The notes under the pieces are model-generated. The model was not told the origin of the DNA. It worked only from the letters and a program-made list of their open reading frames with translations, and searched no databases. Below, in pieces: positions 53,901-64,000 of a DNA stretch of 64,000 nucleotides. The DNA is from Kappaphycus alvarezii. Its lineage: Eukaryota > Rhodophyta > Florideophyceae > Gigartinales > Solieriaceae. The DNA lies in contig NADL03000609.1 of the NCBI GenBank assembly GCA_002205965.3, positions 1 through 64,000 on the forward strand. Direction: 5' to 3'. Made by a program: the position numbers and the translations under genes. Position 1 is the stretch's first letter. Each line of letters begins with the position of its first letter.

Positions 53901-56900
53901 AACTTGTTCTTACCTGATCCGAATTCCCTCAGGTTCTTATTAGCCAGTCATCTATATCTTCGACCGAGACTGTATTTGAATGAAATTTACTTTGGAGTGC
54001 TCACGTGAAACGCCCCAGCAGAGCGGGTTTGAATGGATAAGAATGTCGACATTATGTTTGCGAACAATTCTAGCGTAAATGTTAATGTAGTACATATGCG
54101 TACAGAGAACAAAAATTTATACTTCATATTTTCTTCGTAATCCTAAGTCAAGTACGTAACTTTGTATCCTATAATCTGCAATCTACTGTACATATGAGAA
54201 GCCAGCAGCCTGAAACCCATTTAAAGATAGTACGTATGACAAATGTATAAAATATGGTACATTTACGTAATCAAGCAGCCAGTTTGTTCAGAACTTTGCT
54301 TGAATTTCTTTGAAGTATTAATTATAGAAACTCTCTGCGTTTCGTCCACTTGAGTGGATATTCTGCATAATAATACGTAATGATAATGTAATACTGCCTA
54401 ATGGGTGTAACGTATCTGAAAATACTTAATTAAACGTGAAACGAAATTTCAAAACTCAAATGTCATGCATTGCCTGTCAAAAACCCCCACAGAAATTACA
54501 TTTGAGAAGGTAAAAGTTCGTCGATACAATTTTTAATCATACATAGACGGTTAAGTATTATATAATTTTTCATTCAGAAGTAATCGTGTAGTTTCAAACT
54601 GAGATTTGGTTTAATCCTACATCAAATGCTTTATCTTAAATTCTACTGCACTTTCATAATATTTTTTGATAAAAAAATACTAGTTTATTTCATGTTTCAA
54701 TACACCGGAAAGTCTCGATTATATAATGTTTGATGTATTTCAGGGATTACTCCCTTTCCTAAAATTTATTTTAAAATTATTACTTGTATTTGTCACTAAA
54801 AAAATACTTTGTACCCGTAGATTTTCAAAATTGTCATTTCAATGGTGACTATTAAAAGTTTTCATGTTACCTAAGATATGAACCATATTAAATGATTAGA
54901 GCATTAATTATATTTTTGAGACCTAGAAGCAAATAAATTTGTTTTCGCAAAGTCGCGTCAAAGAAAAAAATTTCACTTGACAGTTTTATCCCTTGTAGAA
55001 CTTAAAACTATCTCATTTTTTCTCTTAATTCTTCAAAATAAATTTTACCATGTTTTTATTCATTTAGATATATTTCATTCCCTTTCCTGTATCCATTTTT
55101 ATTTTTCGGCTTCATTAATGTTGTTCATAGCATTGCTATGTGCAGTCTTTTCAATTGATTTACATTTCAAATCTACTAAAAGGCATAAAACATTTGTTAG
55201 AGATAAATTAATTTCCTCTCCTTTCGATTAACGTTCATTTAATGCGGGAACGGATTTACATTCTTTTCGTCTAAAAAGTATGTATTTTTTAGGTTTAAGA
55301 GTACTTCGATGAAATACTAGCTAAAAAATGTTGGACGGGGATATTACTCTACTTTTTTATTTGCTTACCAAAACTTCGGTCAAATTCTGTTTCATCCGCT
55401 GTCATAGGACATTAAACAATTTCTACTTACTATTTACCTAGTTTGGCGGCTATGCAGTATTTTTTTTTCTTCCCGCCGCTCAAGATATGACGAAATAAGA
55501 TGATGTTCTCTTCTTATCACGGAGCCCTTCTTACTGACCCTTGGACAGACTATAGTGTAGCAAATTTTGCTTCTCCAATCCTTGCCGCAAAGACGCTAAC
55601 AGGGCGGTTACCGTGAATTTCTAAGAGCCATGCCCCCGGGACAATGGTATCAGTCCCCTTCGAGCCAGTATATCCTCCTCTCAGCCAACTAATTGGTATC
55701 CTAGCACCATGCCCTGTTTTAAAAGCAGATATAAAGAGAAATTATTTCTCTGTTTGGTTCCAGTACTTCTGTCAGATACCTTTTTCCACCCCTGATACTC
55801 TATTATAAAACACGGTGTTGAAATGATAGATGTCTGGCGGGGCCACTTCCTGCATTATCGTTACGGCTGCGAGCGCAGTTCTCCCCATAAACCCAAGTGA
55901 ATTACTTTGGGGAACGACTTTGCAGAGGCCACGTACTGGCATTTCATTGATCCCCGACTAAACTTTCCAACACTTATCCAGACCGAATATCAGGGAGATA
56001 TAAGCTGCTGATTCTACAGAATTTTCGAAGTAACGTTCTTCAACCCCTTGCCCCTTTCTATGTCAAAGAGAAAAGTTTTAAGCTGCGCATGAGACTCAAG
56101 TAGCACACGCGGAACGAAGCGAAAATAACGAAGATTTATTGCTTACTTGCGTAAAAGAAGCAGGATAGATCCCATCCACCTCTAATCTTTCGGACACTGG
56201 CATCCGGCGGTTTTGGCTGTTGTCAAGGAAATTGTGAGAACTGTAGCTACGCGAGCGATGTAACGGGTTTAAATGGTGTAAAGCATTATTTACTTTGACA
56301 ATCCGTATTCATAATGACCTACAGTGCGCTGTAATCATAATGAAATCCAGTGCGCATTGTTTACGTTCTGGGTCCTCTCTACTTAAAGGTAGAGTGAGAA
56401 GCCATCAAACTGCCTCACCCTTTTATTTACATGCTCACAACACAATGACTAGATATCAGTGAGCTTATTTGCTGTGGTAACTAAACCCAATACCCCCTTT
56501 AATTATCCCCTTGGGATTTTCAATAAGTATTTGTGATAAAAAACACGGAATCCAATCTGTATTTGTAAATAGTCGATACCGATGCACATTGCAATATTTT
56601 ACTTAATGTATAACATAACTATTTCACCGTCAGTGTTCCAAGTTTTTCCATTTGCTCAAGATTGCATACGTTTTATCAAGTAATGATTATTGAGTTTCTT
56701 CGGATGATCATGGGGAATTCGAATCATTCCTGCAGGATCTTCTCTTACAATATTTATATTAAAAATATGAAAGAGTAGAATTGAAAAGCCTAAAAAGTAT
56801 TATATATATATTTTCTATAAATTAGCAGTGTGAAAATCTTCTCTGTATCGGCGCTATCTAATTCACGATAATCTAGAACATGACATGAAAGATAGTGGTC

Positions 56901-57119
56901 AAAGCGCAATTTCTTGCTTTCTTAAAGCTTTTACGCAGCTTTGGAAATGACTGAAACATTTGCAGTCAGAAAAATTGGAGGTAAAGTTTTTTACACCATA
57001 GTGCCCTTTCCCCTCTCCTATAACTTGACATAGAACATTGAAATAGCTTTACTGTGGTACTGGCAACTAGGATGAATAATAAATTTTCCTGGGTATTTTG
57101 AGAGGGTTTTCAGTATGAC
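53901..57119. other. AT-rich intergenic tract, no gene recognised
   Basis: Very AT-rich from about 54000 to 55500. Frame 54977-55231 (+) is hydrophobic (FLLILQNKFYHVFIHL) but unassigned. A TA-rich microsatellite-like run is at 56800-56815. Confidence 0.45.
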
Positions 57120-57187
57120 ATGAGCCTTCACTATGGGATAGATCGGATATATCTTTTCCAGAGTAAAACACCCAAACGTTACCCCCG
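57120..57187 (-). repeat. short dispersed repeat copy (minus)
   Basis: Minus strand reads GGGTAACGTTTGGGTGTTTT, ACTCTGGAAAAG, ATATATCCGATCTATCCCAT, the best match to the unit at 35060-35110. Confidence 0.7.
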
Positions 57188-58560
57188 TGCAATCTGTGTT
57201 AGGATTGCAGACCAGATCATTTAAATACACCTTCATGCATCAATTTATCGTCTCTTGTAGTTTGCAAGATTTGTGCCAGATAGGGGGATCGCCTTTGTTT
57301 TCTCGTATCCCATCTAGAAAGACTAACCACAATGACTTTGGAACGCCCTTTTTCTTTTCTCTAATGCCGTAAAAATCCTCGAATTTTCGGCGGACTTTGT
57401 ATGCTGACTAGCAGTCAGTAGCCTTTCTATACGCTCTGTAAATGCTGTTTCACATTATATTCGATGATTATCGCATGATGATGCTGATGAATAATAGAAA
57501 ATTTAGAGGTCAGGTAGGTAACATCCTTTAGCCACGGATTTCAAATATGGATATCATTGGCATGACTCATTCTTATTAGGGGCGTAGAATAGTTTTAAAT
57601 TCAGTGATATCTAGAGAAGTCCCACCCTGGTGTTTTGAAAGGAAAGGACAAAAAATTATTCTAGACCCTGAATTGTCGTTGGCGGCGATATATTTTTCTT
57701 TTTGATTTCAGCGGTTACTTCTAAATATCAATGTTCTTCCTGCCAATTCAATGCTATCCCCGTCACACTAATATGTGCCATTTATGTGTAAAAAATAGTC
57801 TCATTTCTGTTATTTTGTTATTGGTATCTCCTCAAAACACAGCCGGTGAATCACACTTTGCTAGCGTGCGATGAAAGGACGCGTTATTTCATTCCCACTA
57901 ACACTCCTCCTCGCGCTTCTTAATTTCTGTCAAATCCATTATCCAGCGTCTGCTACTACTTTACGAAATTGCGGCAGGATGCATAATTTGTGAGAAGCCA
58001 CTTGTCATGCTGCTTGCGGTATTCTTTTTTCATGGCCCGACTCGTTCTTCCAACACATTATCAATGACAAAATAGCATCTTACGTCTACTTGTTTTCGTT
58101 TCGCGAACTGGCATTGAACATTCTACTTCGGAAATGCGATAAGGCTATTTTTACCTTTTTTTACGACCTTTGCCTCTTACGGTACTCAGAACTAACTAAT
58201 ACGCCGTCGCTGCATATGAATGTCCTGCTCGCTTCCGTACAAACGATAAATTCCGTTTTTGCAGACGATAGCGGTGTACATATCTGTAGTACACTTGCGC
58301 TGTAGACACCGACACTCCATACGTACTAAATGTACAGCTTATGCTTTTCCTACCCGAGCCGGGGTTTTCACCCCGGTTCGCATCAACTCATGCACATAAT
58401 TAGTTTTCACTCTCATATTCAGTTTTCAGCGTCGCATTCATGTTTGACTTCCAAAAACCCAGTACAAGTTTAAACCTGCTTTTTTGCGACGTCTTTGGGT
58501 TCTAATTATGTTGTCACAACATAATCTCGACAGTGTAATGACTGGCCGAGTTTTCACTGC
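57188..58560. other. no gene recognised
   Basis: Short frames only, such as 58090-58305. A small GC-rich hairpin, CCGGGGTTTTCACCCCGG, is at 58359-58376. Confidence 0.4.
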
Positions 58561-58589
58561 CAGAAAGAGTATACTAATTGAGACGCTCC

Positions 58590-59790
58590 GGTGGTGGTAG
58601 ATCTTTATTTGTCGTACAATGTCGCACAGAGGCGTGCGGAGGGTATTTATAATTAACTACGGATGCGGGCGGCGGTAGAAACTTGTCGCGCCTGCATTAT
58701 TGGAGACTAAATGCAAAACGGGTAACGAAGTCGCGAGCTCTGTTGAGGGGAGGAACCGCTACGGGAAGCAGCGAAGGAAGCAAGGCGGCGGAAAAAAGCC
58801 TTACCGTAGTCGCCCAAGGCGCCATAGATATCAATCCCGACGGGGGAGAGGAGGATATCGTTTCGGTTGCAGTAAGTGCCGTAATGACGATGTTTCTCGC
58901 GCTATGCGAGTGTCGCGGCGGCGCCGGCAGTAACCGTACTTGGCGAAATGTGGCGGCGTGCGGAGGGGTGGGCAACAGTAACGTCGACGGCTATATCGGT
59001 ACTGTGAAGCCCGTATGCAGCGGGTATGTAAATATCCATTCGTAGCACGGGGGACTCCGAATGCCCAGATGAGTCGGGAACCTGGTGGAGGAGCGGATGT
59101 TCGACGAGGGCGACGATCCCAACTTCCTTGCAGTAGCGGGCAAGAACGTTGCGGAGGATGTGGTGACGACGAGTCATTCCGTCTTCGTATTTGCAGGTCA
59201 ACGCGTGTTGACCACTTGGATCTAAGACGGGTGCGATCTCGGCCGAGCGGCGGGAGCAGACCGGACAGCGAGTAGATCCAGGGAATAGCGCGATGCCGAG
59301 ACGTAGAGCCAGAGCGACTTTCCAGGCGGAAGAGGACATGTACGTACCGCGGTGGGGGTGAGGAAGCGAAGAGAAAACAGTCGATGCGGAGGATGTGCGC
59401 ACGGAGAGGAGCCGTGCTCGGTCTGGGGCTGCCGCGGACGAGAACAAGCTATCGGACTTCGATAGCATGAGTTCAGTTGTGATCGCAGACTGGAGCCTTT
59501 CGCCGGGGACCGGCGTATGAACAACGCTCGAAAAGAGCCGTAGCTGTAAGCGACGAAGACAGCTGCGGGTGGCGGAGGATAAGAGCGAGATGGCAGACCG
59601 AAGGATCTCTTCCAAGTGGCGGTCCTGGGAAAGGGTAAGCAGGTCGGAGATAAGTCGAAAAGAATCAATTACAGATGCTGCGTATGCAGCCTCGGTAATG
59701 TCTGAAGTTTGCAGGAGACCTAGACCGCCCATTGAGAAGGGGAGAGAGGCTTGGAGCCAGGCTCGCTCTGGACGCTCCGGTAGTGAAATG
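58590..59790 (-). pseudogene. LINE-like element, C-terminal half with zinc finger and nuclease-like motif, 5'-truncated
   Basis: The open frame from about 59790 down to 58902 starts within the post-RT region (ERAWLQASLPFSMGGLGLLQ). It then has a Cys/His finger, CPVCSRR ... LDPSGQHALTCKYEDG (near 59180-59250), RRHHILRNVLARYCKEVG, and RMDIYIP ... STDIAVDVTVAHPSA (near 58985-59040). The last part, with Asp residues spaced as in PD-(D/E)xK nucleases, suggests a restriction-like endonuclease; that is inference. After a stop at 58902 the C-terminal block NDILLSPVGIDIYGALG and FFRRLASFAASRSG follows in another frame. The shared 3' tail is at 58590-58680. Loss of the 5' half with the 3' end kept is typical of target-primed LINE insertion. 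Confidence 0.7.
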
Positions 59791-60433
59791 TCTTACAAAT
59801 TAGTTCCAGTCTATGGAACTCAAACATACAGCATTATTAAATGGACATGCAATCCCCTTACATGATGCCATACCAGTGTTTTCCAAAAAAGCTGCCATTA
59901 ATTTTTTTCCCTTAGTGCCAATGTTCCTTTTTTTTTCTGGATGAAAGTATGGAAAATTAGAGCAAAAATCATTACGGAGGACACTTATTGGCAGATCAGT
60001 GTGTCACACCACGCTTTTGCATGAGTTTGAGTTACGCTTACCAAATTTCCGAACTAGTTTACGCTGGCGATTGTGGACCCTAACTTAAACTGTTTAAGTC
60101 AATTACATTACGGTAGGATTTAGTGCTCATTCGAGCAAGATAAAACCATTAAAACTTCAAACAGTCCGTAACCACACAGCAAAAGTGATTCAAAAACAGA
60201 TTTCAAACCTTTAAAAAGTACAAGAAATTAATCAGGATTGCATTTACGACATCTAATCACATCTTTTGAATATTCCCACCACACACTGATTAAAAACTAC
60301 CCGGTCCCATACCACTGAACAGTTCCAATACTCAATTCCAGGAGTATTCTAGACTATTACAAAAACCGCAACACAATCAAAACGTAGTGATAGACCAACA
60401 AGAGATAAAACAAGTATCGGGATAAGTATTATG
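59791..60433. other. no gene recognised
   Basis: AT-rich, no supported frame. Lies between the LINE-like truncation point and the Copia RT fragment. Confidence 0.4.
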
Positions 60434-61933
60434 TCATAAATCATAAAAGATGAGACTTCTGAATAGAAACAAATTGGTATCAAAATCGGAAAAAAATTGC
60501 AAAAACTGAAAGGAGTGATCAATATTCTTCATCTTTAGGGTTTGACTCAGATTCCTCATCCGTCCATTGATTTTCTCCTCCTCGGATGCCCTAATCAGGG
60601 TGCCATCAACATAAAACATAATGAGAATCCACTTATTCGCGAATAACATCTACTATTCTTCAAAAAGGCCATCTCATCTGGTTTAAGTTTCGGAAAAAGC
60701 AATTCATACCATATCCTCGGTGTTTTTCACAACCCATACCAGTTCTTCAGTATTTTGAGTACAATTACGGTACGAACTTCCTCCGAGTGAACGTACTTCG
60801 GTAAATCCACATGCATTTCGTGGTTTTGCTTAAAATTTAAAAATGAGTCATCCAAAAAAACTTTACATACGTTCCAATTTCGCTGGATCGCAACAGTCAG
60901 GACTAGTTTGACTAATGTGAGGTCTATAACCGGTGCGAAATTATCCATATCGCTTTACTCTTCCTCATTGCGGCACGCAACATATCTTTACTTGTACTCA
61001 GTCACTGTACCATCACCATTCCGCTTTTTCTTGAGGGCAAAATTCGAATGAAGTGCTGGCTACTCGCTGGGAGTTTAATCATATCCCAACAGCGCATCCT
61101 CTCTAATGCGTTCATCTCACTTTTCGTGGTCGTTCTTCATGAAGGTTCCTCTTCTAACCCTATATCAGTTCGAAACTTTGTTTCATCGTCATTTTACGTA
61201 CGCTTGTCAAAGCTAGCCGTAAATCGTTGTGGAGATGGCGTTCACAGGTGGGGTGTCTCGGTTCCTCATTATCAGGAAAGTTGGCTCCCCCTCATTTGAA
61301 CCCCGCTCTGACTCTTCAGTAACCACATCGACATCCTTTATACTCTCTTCCTCTAGATACAAAAGGAGGAGGGACTTCGCATCGTGTGTCCGTTTGGCTT
61401 CCATTTTTCAACGGGAATTCTTGTTCCAAAAATGTCACATGCTTTGATTCTACATCATTTAGAGTTTTCAAAAACGGCACATGATGCATTCCATCACCAT
61501 GCAACAACAACATCCCGAGACTACTCCTGTCCCAAAGCTTCTTACGCCATTTTCTTGATATAAATACACGGTCGCTCTACACCCAAAACATTCGTAGATG
61601 GGAGTTGTCGGATTTCTTTCCCAACTATGCTCTATGTCATGGTATACCCTTCAGCTCCTTCGTCGTCGTTCGATTGTACACGTAAATTGCATGCAGAATC
61701 GCTTCAGCCAAATACAATAACTTTTGTTCATCACGGCAGATATCGTTAGTTTCCTAGTCCCACTCAGCATTGTATGGTCCATACGTTCCGCCAACACTTA
61801 TAACCGTGAGATATATGCAGCATAGAGTGTCTAACTGATTCCTTGCTCTCGCTTGTTGCGTACTAGTACCTTGTAATCTTTGGCATTATCATTTTGAGTC
61901 CTCTTCACCGTAACTCCGTCATTCCGTACTGCC
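60434..61933 (-). pseudogene. decayed Copia element (integrase to RT), interrupted by Gypsy-1 copy
   Basis: On the minus strand the order is: integrase core remnants from 61930 (KRTQNDNAKDYKVL, AEAILHAIYVYNRTTTKELK near 61690, SHLRMFWV near 61590); the integrase-RT linker (KHVTFLEQEFPLKN near 61420); and RT (NFALKKKRNGDGTVTEYK near 61030, MDNFAPVIDLTLVKLVL near 60940, RNWNVCKVFLDDSFLN, IMFYVDGTLIRASEEEK near 60610). The catalytic YVDD reads YVDG, so RT is dead. There is no RNase H and no LTR. The upper end at 61933 is cut by the LTR of Gypsy-1, inserted within integrase. Confidence 0.8.
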
Positions 61934-63419
61934 TGATAGGGGTAAATCGGCGGGGGAAGAGATCCTCAGAACCAATTACCCTGAGAAGGAGGTGTTGCGA
62001 GCGACAAAAGTGCTGCCGTGGTATTGTTGAACGAACAAAAGGGAGTGTATATAGAAGAGAGTTGAGAAAGCTACAAGCAAGTATAAAAGGGGCAGGGTCT
62101 ACCACCGACGCTCTGCGACCGCGGAAAAATTTTCTTGGGTCTGAAGTTGACTCTCAACTTCCTACTACTCGGGACTTGGCTTGAAGTTGTCTGCCAACTT
62201 GCTTGACCTCTCCATGAGGAAGCAGTTTACTCAGCTTATATAGACTTTTGGCTACCCCTAAAGTCCGAACAAAACTACAGAAGATACCAAGAAATGCATA
62301 AAAACTTTGTGTGGACAATATACTCTAAGCAAAAGATACTTAAGAAACTAACAATTAATTTGGTCCTCTTATTTCCCATTCTCTAAATCAGATCCAAACA
62401 ACTCCTCTAAAATATCCATGCTGTCCAAGCAGTCCCCACAAATATCTGCGAATGGCTCCACTCTCTATTTCCCCCTGGGAGATATCTAGACTACTAAAGA
62501 TATCTCCATCCGGTTCCATCGTGGGCACAACTTGATCCATACTCTCTATTCCAGGCCCCACCGTCCAACACTTTCCATGCCCCCTGTTCCTCATCCTCCT
62601 CTCTCCTCCTCTCCTCCTCCCCTCTCCTCCTCCTCTTCTCCTCTTCTCCTCCTCATCCTCTTCCTCCTCTCCTCCTCCTCCTCTCCTCATCCTCCTCCTG
62701 AGCCTCGTACACTAGCTCAGGGGCTAACCATTCCTCGAAGGACTCCCCGCTCTCCTCCTCGACCTTCTCAGCCTCTCCCGGACTTACCTCCCTCGCTTCT
62801 TCTTCTATGAAGAGGCGGCGCACGAACTCGATGATTTGCTTCTTTGTTTGCCGCCGGATGTAGTCGTCGGCATCGGTTGGCCCGTAGGCGGCGAGACGAA
62901 GGCCATTGATGGAACGGGAAGGGCGGTTTTTGGAAATAGGGACAGAGGGGCGAAGGTTGCTCATTGTGATAGACGTTGGGGAACAGGAGGCAATGTAGGG
63001 TGTTTGGGTGTGTGGGGGAGAGGGGTGATGAGTAAAATGATCGGGGGCATTTGGAACTTAGAATAAAGGGGTTTAAATAGGCTCCCGGGGCAGGTTCTAT
63101 AGATTAGGAATAGGTAAAATAAATCTGCAAGGGATTTTGCAATAGTGCATTTGCGCCCTTCTTCTCAAAAAAGGCGAATTTGGAGGAGGAGGTAAGCTAA
63201 AAGGGAAAAGGGACTTGATTCGGGGTCGATTCAGAGGGTTAAATACAGTATAAAAATATCTAGATAAAATGGAAGTAAATTTGGAAATGACGGTTGGAGA
63301 AGTTAGGGGCGGGATCGTTGTAGGTTGCTGGATTACACGAGGGGAGGACCATTTCCTGTATTACGTGAAGGGAGGACCATTTCCTGTATTAAATGAGGGG
63401 GACCATTTTTTGTATTACA
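61934..63419 (-). repeat. Gypsy-1 3' LTR, second copy
   Basis: On the minus strand it starts TGTAATAC at 63419 and ends CCTATCA at 61934, 1486 bp. It is shorter than the first copy's LTRs through loss of one 28-bp U3 repeat and changes in the acidic-repeat region. Confidence 0.92.
62369..62964 (-). pseudogene. LTR-encoded acidic protein, third copy, frameshifted
   Basis: ATG at 62964. The N-terminal 90 or so residues match the other copies (DDYIRRQTKKQIIEFVRRLF, AREVSPGEAEKVEEE). The acidic repeat is reduced and has more GGA/AGG disruption, giving a basic Arg/Gly run in this frame. The C-terminal part (MDQVVPTMEPDGDIFSSLDI) is intact up to EIES, where a two-base loss shifts it before the final LEELFGS block near 62390-62405. 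Confidence 0.55.
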
Positions 63420-63452
63420 CGCCCCCTTTCTCAAGGCGAACGTCCCGGGTCG

Positions 63453-64000
63453 TCACTGCTCTTCTTCTGCTTCCGTTAGTGTTCGCTGTCTTATTGATAA
63501 ATGTATGGTCTCTCAAACGGGTACGGATGCAACTGATTACCAATATGATGCTCTAAAAAGTAGGTTCGCATTACTGGTACCTCACTTTGTAGCATAGCCT
63601 CATATATTGGTTTGATCACATCGAGGTGGGGTTGAATACATTCTTCTTCCGTGACTCTTCCGAATCTTCCAAGAGTGAAAAAATATATGTGATATGCAAA
63701 CTCTTCTGGAAGATGCCGGAGGAATGGATGTCGATAAGAAAAGAAGACGCGCATCATCAAGAACGAATCTTCGTAAGATAAGTGCGGTCCATGTAGCGCC
63801 CTAAAACATAAACAGATGCTTATCATGAAATAAGAAATGACCTGCGCATCGTTCGCATCCTCGGAGATATTGCGCAGCCAAAAAGATAATCTTCTTCTTC
63901 CGACTGTATGCTGTGCATGGTTGTGAAGGAGAGCTAGAGATGAAGTTGTGGTGGACGGTCCCGATGAATGGCCGCGACCAGCTCCTGACGTACTGGGACC
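63453..64000 (-). pseudogene. Gypsy-1 3' tail, repeat B and part of linker, second copy
   Basis: Stop at 63453 (minus). ISICLCFRALHGPHLSYEDS, TLGRFGRVTEEECIQ and LHPYPFERPYI are identical to the first copy. One base is lost near 63502, in the CATACAT(C)TTATC stretch, shifting the last few residues. The linker continues to the window edge. Confidence 0.85.

Larger units (their letters stand above)
61934..64000 (-). mobile_element. second Gypsy-1 copy, 3' end (runs off the window)
   Basis: The 3' LTR 61934-63419 is preceded (at higher coordinates) by the polypurine tract and the tail ORF, all in minus orientation and colinear with 12960-15076. It differs from the first copy by scattered substitutions and by three rather than four U3 repeats, so it is an independent insertion. 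Its 5' part lies beyond 64000. Confidence 0.93.

Noticed and set aside
56380-56420. Possible tRNA-like stretch
   Set aside because: No cloverleaf with anticodon, D and T arms could be drawn; no tRNA gene found anywhere in the window by reading.
58359-58376. Hairpin CCGGGGTTTTCACCCCGG as a terminator or RNA element
   Set aside because: The stem is short and isolated, with no partner gene or repeat; a bacterial-type terminator is not expected in this DNA.
59015-59275. Plus-strand frames over 58683-59865
   Set aside because: Antisense shadows of the LINE-like C-terminal ORF, which has the recognisable finger and nuclease-like motifs.

Overview
This window reads as nuclear DNA of a eukaryote. 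It is AT-rich and gene-poor, with no operon-like spacing, no recognisable rRNA or tRNA gene and no CRISPR array. Nearly everything identifiable is retrotransposon sequence, plus three paralogous genes for small secreted von Willebrand factor A (vWA) proteins. None of the three needs an intron to be read. The host cannot be named from sequence alone; a marine alga, possibly a red alga, is a weak guess.

Layout. 36-611 is an LTR of an AT-rich family (called X here). About 1700-3245 (-) is an old, internally deleted relative of the large Gypsy element Gypsy-1. 3250-5927 holds decayed pieces of a LINE-like reverse transcriptase in two orientations. 5928-15076 (+) is Gypsy-1, about 9.1 kb with 1.5-kb LTRs. 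Each LTR carries its own ORF for an acidic protein, and the pol reading frame continues past integrase into a tail with a duplicated, unrecognised domain. 15128-15686 is the 3' end of a Copia element with a putative LTR. 16785-17078 is a LINE-like C-terminus. 18501-24669 (-) is Gypsy-2, a chromodomain-bearing Ty3/Gypsy element bounded by a perfect 5-bp target duplication (AGGGC). 24830-27299 is a pair of family X LTRs facing each other around a 1.3-kb core, and 33905-34466 is another X LTR. The vWA genes lie at 36458-37180 (-), 42211-42939 (-) and 46588-47325 (+). Next come a 225-bp tandem duplication (about 47660-48110), a LINE-like 3' end (48490-49030, -), a solo Gypsy-2 LTR (49149-49574, +), a decayed Copia element (50592-53900, -), a long featureless tract, a LINE-like C-terminal ORF (58902-59790, -) and another decayed Copia element (60434-61933, -). 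A second Gypsy-1 copy (61934 to the window end, -) interrupts that Copia.

The two LTRs of Gypsy-1 showed no base substitutions where I compared them by eye; they differ mainly in homopolymer length. The element is therefore very young, yet its gag-pol is broken by roughly ten single-base frameshifts, most of them in homopolymers. The vWA genes show similar shifts. Part of the apparent decay may therefore be indel error in the assembly rather than biology.

The most novel items are the LTR-encoded acidic protein with an activation-domain-like C-terminus, the duplicated tail domain after the Gypsy-1 integrase, the conserved hairpin in Gypsy-2 LTRs, and the head-to-head X LTR pair.
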